A stretch of 18,932 nucleotides of DNA from Legionella qingyii (GTDB taxonomy: Bacteria > Pseudomonadota > Gammaproteobacteria > Legionellales > Legionellaceae): the NCBI RefSeq assembly GCF_003184185.1, contig NZ_QHJG01000052.1:1-18932 (forward strand), in the 5' to 3' direction. Shown in pieces: positions 13,944 to 18,932 of the stretch (position 1 is the stretch's first letter; every line of letters starts with the position of its first letter). A model generated the notes under the pieces. That model was not told the DNA's origin. It made no database searches and worked only from the letters and a program-made list of their open reading frames with translations. The position numbers and the translations under genes are program-made.

Positions 13944-15959
13944 ATGCCAAAGGAAAACGTTTTTCATCAAAGACGCATTCTCTGCGCCAAGTTAAATGAC
14001 ATAGAGGCTAAGATACCAATTATCGTTGCTGCTACTGCCGAAGAGCTTTCTCAACCAGAAAATCATTTTAGTATGACTGAAGAAGAAAAGACTCTTTCCA
14101 GGCTGCAATTATTTATAAAAAAAGGCAAAATGTTTGTATATAATGACAAACAAGCTACCACCAGAGTCACTAAGCTTGCCAGCGACAGCATTACCATATT
14201 TGGAAAACCACAGCAAATGTCGCCTGTATCCATTATGCAAAATGAAGCGCTTTTTCTCATTCTGAAAGAAAAAGCAAATCAATATTTGGAACGTGTATTA
14301 AAAGTTAAATTGAAGGAGAATAAAACAGATACATATTTGCATAAAATGGTAATGCAGTTATATCAGATAATAAAAAATTCAAGTCCTAGCGAGGGCGAAA
14401 TTATTCATTTAGCTACAATGGAAAGAGATCTTTCGGAGCCTAATGCGAGTAAAAATCGATTAACAACGGAATTTAGTGCTTTATTACTTGCAGAATTGAA
14501 AAATACAATTGCACAAAATAAGGAGCATTGGAACGTAGAATTAGATAGAGTGTTCGCGTTAAAACAGCGCACATCCCGTGCTGAATCCTATGGTATCCAT
14601 CGAATTGCGCAACAGCCATTAATGCTTTACCAAGCGAGAAATTTTGACGAGAAAATAATTCCAAAAGAAAAAGTAATTATTGTAGATGATCATATTCAAG
14701 CTGGCGCAGCGATATATTGTGCCGCTTCTGAAGCGATGAATAACGATGCCAATGTGCTTGGCATAGTATCTATAACAGCACACAAAAATGCCCTTTTTTT
14801 CAATATCCAGCCAGATGTTAAAGAGTTTCTCATTAGTTTGTTACCTAATGGGGCAGAAGATCTTCCTGTATTAAATAAAATACTAAAAATTGTTGGATTA
14901 AGTATTGATACATTGACTAATGTTGAGGGCATGATATTAATCTCAATTCTGTGCGATTCAACCAATAAAGAATATAAATCAAGATTTGAACAATTAATTA
15001 AAAAATATGATGCATCCGAAGTGATCGAGCATTCGCTTTTTGAAAATCAAAAAAATAGTTTAATGGAAGAATTTGAAAAGCCAAAAGTAGAATTTGCAAA
15101 TTTTGAGAGAGAATTATTGGACGCAATAGAAAAAAGCAGGTACACAATTCCCTATCAGAAACAAATTGTATTATCAGATGAAGAGGGACAGGATATTCAA
15201 AAACACGCCAACAAAAGGATGAATCTTCCTTGGTTATTATTTGACTTTGATGATACGTTACATCATTTAAGCGATAATACGTTTACTATATTTCAAGATA
15301 TTATTAAAACATATTCTGGCAAAGAAATACCAATTGAAACAATTAAAGCAACACGTAATACTCTGAAAGATAATGGGAAATATCAATATCAAGAAATGCT
15401 CTTAACTTTCATAAAACAACATAATCGGGAAATTCAAATTTCTTGTGAAGATATTACCCAATTATACCAAGAGCGTAAAAATGCAGAACCATTTTCACCC
15501 AAAATGTCTAAAGAAGACTTCTTAGCCCTAAGAACTAAATATAGAATAGGTATTATCACGGATGGTTCAGCATTTGAGAGTAAAGTTCCCAAGATTAAGG
15601 AGTTTTATGGGGTTGATATCGATGGATATATCCATAAAGCTGATAAGTTACCAGCCAAACCCAATGCAACCATGTTTCATGAATTTTGCAAAAAATACGA
15701 TGTAAAAGATAAACCCATTGCTTATGTTGGCGACAAAGATGACTTAGATGGTGGATTGGCAAAAAATGCGAATCTTAGATTTATAAAAGTTGATGCAACG
15801 CAGCCAACTATTAATATGGAACAATTCACAGCAGAATTAAATGCGATTGAACAACAAAAAATGGCTGCGAGAAAGAGATGGGAATTTTTCCGAAATACAG
15901 TTTTAACAAAAACAACAGAAAATAATTGCGGGAGAAAAATTTCAGGATTGAAGCTATAA
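13944..15959 (+). CDS. Phosphoribosyltransferase-like/HAD hydrolase fusion protein
   Basis: The 671-residue protein joins two nucleotide-related domains. The first part (about 150-340) contains VIIVDDHIQAGAA (244-256), the PRPP-binding signature of type I phosphoribosyltransferases (hydrophobic-DD-x5-G), with RTSRAESYG (209-217) upstream as a possible substrate loop. The second part (about 429-620) is a complete HAD phosphatase: DFDDT (434-438) with nucleophile D434 and acid D436, motif II T539 in IITDGS, motif III K572 in AKPNA and motif IV GDKDD (596-600). The N-terminal 150 residues are unassigned. PRTase and HAD genes occur together in tellurium-resistance-type stress operons proposed to make a nucleoside-like metabolite, but no other ter gene is here. 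The start at 13944 abuts the stop of a six-codon frame (ATG 13923) and has a weak ribosome site. Probably cytoplasmic; the substrate is unknown. Confidence 0.7.
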   Translation: MPKENVFHQRRILCAKLNDIEAKIPIIVAATAEELSQPENHFSMTEEEKTLSRLQLFIKKGKMFVYNDKQATTRVTKLASDSITIFGKPQQMSPVSIMQNEALFLILKEKANQYLERVLKVKLKENKTDTYLHKMVMQLYQIIKNSSPSEGEIIHLATMERDLSEPNASKNRLTTEFSALLLAELKNTIAQNKEHWNVELDRVFALKQRTSRAESYGIHRIAQQPLMLYQARNFDEKIIPKEKVIIVDDHIQAGAAIYCAASEAMNNDANVLGIVSITAHKNALFFNIQPDVKEFLISLLPNGAEDLPVLNKILKIVGLSIDTLTNVEGMILISILCDSTNKEYKSRFEQLIKKYDASEVIEHSLFENQKNSLMEEFEKPKVEFANFERELLDAIEKSRYTIPYQKQIVLSDEEGQDIQKHANKRMNLPWLLFDFDDTLHHLSDNTFTIFQDIIKTYSGKEIPIETIKATRNTLKDNGKYQYQEMLLTFIKQHNREIQISCEDITQLYQERKNAEPFSPKMSKEDFLALRTKYRIGIITDGSAFESKVPKIKEFYGVDIDGYIHKADKLPAKPNATMFHEFCKKYDVKDKPIAYVGDKDDLDGGLAKNANLRFIKVDATQPTINMEQFTAELNAIEQQKMAARKRWEFFRNTVLTKTTENNCGRKISGLKL

Positions 15960-16129
15960 ATTGTTCTAAGTGTTAAATGGTCAGAAAGGAACTGATTCTC
16001 ATTATTAGTTAACAAAAATTAAACTTAACCAGGATTTTTTGCAGAATATTGCTTCTAGTGAAGTGAACTAGTGCGACCGTAGAGCTACTCCAGTGTATTA
16101 TTTCTGTTTCTTTTTACGAACAAATTTAT

Positions 16130-16157
16130 TTGACCAAATGATTTTATCATGTAAAAA
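16130..16157 (+). promoter_or_regulatory. Promoter of the adenosine deaminase gene
   Basis: TTGACC (16130-16135) and TAAAAA (16152-16157) are separated by 16 bases. Transcription would begin near 16164, downstream of the GTG at 16093 and the ATG at 16138. This favours the start at 16189. Confidence 0.45.
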
Positions 16158-16188
16158 TAGGTGGCATTTTAATCAGATTGCTCTTAAT

Positions 16189-17682
16189 ATGAATAAGATT
16201 TTTTGTTTATGCTGTTTATTAATAATTCAAATTGCGTATGCAAGCCCTGAAGAAAATACTCAAGCTTATTTTGACTCCATTAAAACAACTCCCAGTATAT
16301 TAAAAAAATTTTTAACTAATATGCCTAAAGGGGGGGATCTGCATATGCACGCGAGTGGCTCATCATTCGCTGAAAATCTAATTCATTATGCAGAGATGGA
16401 TAATTTATGTATTGATACTAACAATTTGTCTGTGTCTATCAATCCTTCATGCAATACAGAAGATTATTTAGTGACCGCCATAGTTAATAAAAAGTTATAC
16501 CATTCCTTGATTGACGCATGGTCGATGTGCCATTTCGATAAAATGAAAAATGAATCAGGACATGATCATTTTTTTAATGCTTTTGGAAAATTTAGCCTCA
16601 TTACCAAAATGCATGGAGGGGAAATTTTAGCTGAAATGACTGAGCGTGCGGCTGTCCAAAACGAACTCTATTTAGAAATCATGACTACACCAGATGGGAA
16701 TGAAGCCAGTGAGCTCGGAAAACGACAGGGGTGGGATCCTAATTTAGAAAATCTGCGCAATCAATTATTAAGTGCTAATTTTGACCAAATAGTGACTCAT
16801 ATTTCCCATAATTTGGACAAGGACGAAGCTAAAAAGAATGCATTACAACAATGCGGCACAAATAACGAACAAGCAGGTTGTCAAATCACTGTTCGTTATT
16901 TGTATCAAGTTCGTAGGGAACAACCTCCAGAGATGGTTTTTGCACAATTACTCGCGGGATTTGAATCTGCTTCACAAGATTCACGTATTGTAGGCATTAA
17001 TTTGGTTCAAACAGAAGATGGCACAATATCAATGCGCGATTATCGATTACATATGCAAATGGTGGCTTTTTTGCATCAACTCTATCCTAATGTCCATATT
17101 TCGCTACATGCTGGTGAACTTAATCCTGAATTAGTAGCGCCAGAAGGACTTACATTTCATATTTATGAAGCGGTAGAAACTGCTTCTGCAGAACGAATTG
17201 GACATGGTGTTGATATTGAATATGAACACCATGCATCCGAATTAATAAATAAAATGGCACAAAAAGAAGTGATGGTTGAAGTCAATTTAAGCAGCAACGA
17301 TTATATTTTAGGCATTAAAGGGAACGAGCATCCCTTGGCTTTATATTTAAAACATGGTGTGCCTGTGGCTTTATCAACTGATGATGAGGGAATAAGCCGT
17401 GAACCTTTAACTCGCCAATTCGAGCGTGCTGTTGAAGAGCAAAAGCTTTCTTATCTCACTCTAAAACAGTTAGCACGAAATAGTCTGTATTTTGCTTTTT
17501 TACCCGGCGATAATCTTTGGCAAAATGCTCAATACAAGTCAATGAATGCGGAGTGTACCCCAATTAAATCAGAAACAGATCAGCCAACGCCCGCGTGCCA
17601 GAACTTTCTAAATGTTAACCCAAAAGCGAAACTTCAATGGAAATTGGAAGAGCAGTTCGCTAAATTTGAATCACAATATTGA
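16189..17682 (+). CDS. Exported adenosine deaminase-like protein (ADGF-like)
   Basis: From ATG 16189 the 497-residue protein starts with a classic signal peptide (MNKIFCLCCLLIIQIAYA, cleavage after AYA). An upstream GTG (16093) in the same frame would bury this signal behind 32 residues and is not used here. All zinc-deaminase motifs are present: GDLHMHASG with H52 and H54, SLHAGE with H307 and E310, RIGHG with H339, a NLSSN segment and STDDEG with D398 and D399. The length and the export signal resemble secreted adenosine deaminases of the ADGF/CECR1 kind more than the short cytoplasmic enzyme. The expected role is deamination of adenosine or deoxyadenosine to inosine in the periplasm or outside the cell. 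Several Cys residues in the mature region (for example near 78, 87, 222 and 231) could form disulfides, in keeping with export. The ankyrin gene follows after 36 bases. Confidence 0.88.
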   Translation: MNKIFCLCCLLIIQIAYASPEENTQAYFDSIKTTPSILKKFLTNMPKGGDLHMHASGSSFAENLIHYAEMDNLCIDTNNLSVSINPSCNTEDYLVTAIVNKKLYHSLIDAWSMCHFDKMKNESGHDHFFNAFGKFSLITKMHGGEILAEMTERAAVQNELYLEIMTTPDGNEASELGKRQGWDPNLENLRNQLLSANFDQIVTHISHNLDKDEAKKNALQQCGTNNEQAGCQITVRYLYQVRREQPPEMVFAQLLAGFESASQDSRIVGINLVQTEDGTISMRDYRLHMQMVAFLHQLYPNVHISLHAGELNPELVAPEGLTFHIYEAVETASAERIGHGVDIEYEHHASELINKMAQKEVMVEVNLSSNDYILGIKGNEHPLALYLKHGVPVALSTDDEGISREPLTRQFERAVEEQKLSYLTLKQLARNSLYFAFLPGDNLWQNAQYKSMNAECTPIKSETDQPTPACQNFLNVNPKAKLQWKLEEQFAKFESQY

Positions 17683-17718
17683 TGTTTAATTTAGGGCGTG
17701 CAAATTGAGAGAATTGCT

Positions 17719-18918
17719 ATGGTACAAACTGAAGCAACAGATATCTCATTGACTTATGGGGAACTTACAAAGTTCTTAGAGTATATGTTTGCAGGTACTC
17801 ACTTAGCAGATGAAATGGCGGATTTTGGACACTGTAATGGATTTTCCAGCTTATTCATGAATGCGATGCGCAAAGGAGAGAAGGGTAGAACAGATTTTTA
17901 CCGGCGGGTTGAACTCATCAGAGAATTACTTAAGATAAAGGACAAAACATCATCTATAAGTATTTTAGATACCGTTCCTGATCACATGCAGGATCTTATT
18001 CGAGAAATTGTAAGGATTCTTGAAAAGCAAACCAACAGCCAACATCTTTCTTTTTTTGTGACAGATGATCTACCGGTCCTTGAGGATTTAATTTCATTTG
18101 CACAAGAACTTGTGGTTTATCATGATCCAGCGTCGTTCCCTACTTTGTTTGAAGGGGCTCCTAAAGAGCCTGTTGGCCAAGTAGCTGAGCTGGTATATCC
18201 TTTAATGTTCACTCCCAAGGAGTATAAAAAGTGTAGCCTCGAAAAATTATCGGTTGGTATATATAATAAAACAGAATTTTTAGATTACTTTGAACGGCTT
18301 CACAATGCTTTAGAAACAAAACCCAAAACAGAAAACCAATTACCTAATCCTGCAATTTCGTTTTTAATGGGAACGACAACGCATTCCATTAGCATTAGTT
18401 ATGAAGTAACAACTAAACAATGGTTTCTTTCCAACAGCGAAGACATAAGAAAGGAATACTTAATCGATGGAACCACTGATACGAGAATGCTTGCAGAATG
18501 GGTGTATAACGCCCTCGTAAGAAAGGATATAGATCAGTATATTGCTTTTTCTTCAACCATATTTGCTGATACGGCAATAGTCGAAGTAATAAAGAACACT
18601 CTTATAAAAGACGCCACTTGGCAAGCCATTCATGATCCAACAAGGAACGAGTGCGCTAATTATCTTAGTTATAACAATATAAGATTACTTCATATCCTGG
18701 TTTCAGAAGCGGAATTAAGCACTATTGCAAACTATCTGGAGTATGTAAAAAAGCTATCAACAAGTACTCCATTGTTTTTTAATACGCCAAATTATCTGGA
18801 TCAAATCCTAAACGCTCAAGATAGATTTGGATATACACCGTTAATGTTCGCAATTGATAAAGCGGATTTTGAATGTGTATTCCGGAGCGAAATGATCACC
18901 AATTCCGGCCGCATTTGA
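17719..18918 (+). CDS. Ankyrin-repeat protein with candidate C58-like peptidase domain, truncated by an IS
   Basis: From ATG 17719 (GAGAG eight bases upstream; a GTG at 17698 is less likely) the frame gives 399 residues, of which about the first 385 are native. The N-terminal domain has GHCNGFSSLF (37-46) with candidate nucleophile C39, and THSISISYE (221-229) with candidate H222, followed by FLSNSED (236-242) that could hold the third residue. This order resembles YopT/C58-like and other papain-like domains found in some ankyrin effectors. An ankyrin repeat begins at DRFGYTPLMFAIDKADFE (368-385), after a helical stretch that may hold degenerate repeats. At codon 386 the sequence becomes the IS21-like end, and a stop inside the IS (18916-18918) closes the frame, so the remaining ankyrin repeats are lost or lie elsewhere. 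It is likely cotranscribed with the adenosine deaminase gene. The peptidase call is tentative. Confidence 0.65.
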   Translation: MVQTEATDISLTYGELTKFLEYMFAGTHLADEMADFGHCNGFSSLFMNAMRKGEKGRTDFYRRVELIRELLKIKDKTSSISILDTVPDHMQDLIREIVRILEKQTNSQHLSFFVTDDLPVLEDLISFAQELVVYHDPASFPTLFEGAPKEPVGQVAELVYPLMFTPKEYKKCSLEKLSVGIYNKTEFLDYFERLHNALETKPKTENQLPNPAISFLMGTTTHSISISYEVTTKQWFLSNSEDIRKEYLIDGTTDTRMLAEWVYNALVRKDIDQYIAFSSTIFADTAIVEVIKNTLIKDATWQAIHDPTRNECANYLSYNNIRLLHILVSEAELSTIANYLEYVKKLSTSTPLFFNTPNYLDQILNAQDRFGYTPLMFAIDKADFECVFRSEMITNSGRI

Positions 18919-18932
18919 TCGCAGATTCCGGA
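18874..18932. mobile_element. Terminal sequence of an IS21-like insertion sequence (right border)
   Basis: ATTCCGG occurs at 18879, 18902 and 18925, an exact 23-bp period, with related words between (GATCACC, GATCGCA). The segment is an imperfect inverted copy of bases 1-59. A TG edge at 18874 matches the CA edge at 59. The bases beside the two edges (GGATTTTGAA before 18874, ATCCGCTATG after 59) show no shared target duplication, so the two ends do not come from a single insertion. Confidence 0.62.

Noticed and set aside
16093..16188. Upstream GTG start extending the adenosine deaminase by 32 residues
   Set aside because: It would bury a clear signal peptide, and the likely promoter lies downstream of this GTG.
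1..18932. Composite transposon carrying the whole region
   Set aside because: The IS ends fit, but only 59 bases of each are visible, no transposase genes are present, and the flanks show no shared target duplication. The claim needs sequence beyond the window.
1..18932. CRISPR array, tRNA or rRNA genes
   Set aside because: I found no regularly spaced repeats of CRISPR type, no cloverleaf-like sequence and no rRNA segments on reading through both strands.

Overview
This looks like an accessory stretch of a Legionella-type gammaproteobacterium (inference from content). It is AT-rich, dense in eukaryotic-like proteins (protein kinase fold, leucine-rich repeats, ankyrin repeat, a cysteine-peptidase-like protein with a long coiled coil), and two of the effector-like genes have promoter boxes resembling the Legionella PmrA element. 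Both termini of the window are inverted copies of the same repeat-rich sequence, best explained as the ends of an IS21-family insertion sequence. The window is therefore probably a contig or segment bounded by two IS copies.

Layout. Positions 1-349 hold an IS end, a decayed transposase fragment and the promoter of a kinase-fold gene (350-2293, +). Convergent to it is a translationally coupled pair on the minus strand: a SAM methyltransferase (3446-4417) followed by a JmjC/cupin_8 oxygenase-like protein (2482-3444). Next come a short RlpA-like lipoprotein (4928-5362, -), a long gap, an orphan hypothetical gene (5928-6356, -) and an IS4-type transposase fragment (6469-6762, -). An effector-like gene (6903-8399, +) has its putative catalytic His near the N-terminus and Cys near the C-terminus, about 390 residues apart. 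A 575-base gap follows. It contains a relic of a PAS/HD-GYP gene, a near-consensus promoter, the second copy of a 33-bp repeat and a long hairpin, and it leads into an LRR protein (8975-9730, +).

From 9921 to 13152 the minus strand carries a PAS/HD-GYP cyclic-di-GMP phosphodiesterase and a two-gene operon of a YbdK-type carboxylate-amine ligase and a GNAT acetyltransferase. Divergent from these on the plus strand are a MarR regulator (13386-13868), a phosphoribosyltransferase-HAD fusion (13944-15959), an exported adenosine deaminase (16189-17682) and, 36 bases after it, an ankyrin protein with a candidate N-terminal Cys/His peptidase domain. The ankyrin gene is cut off by the IS end at about 18874.

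Themes. Four genes (kinase, 498-aa peptidase-like, LRR, ankyrin) are candidate Dot/Icm substrates; secretion itself cannot be read from sequence. Two of them share the same box-to-minus-10 spacing to the base, suggesting common control. The MarR, PRTase-HAD and adenosine deaminase genes suggest nucleoside or nucleotide chemistry. Traces of at least three IS types and two gene relics show repeated insertion and decay.
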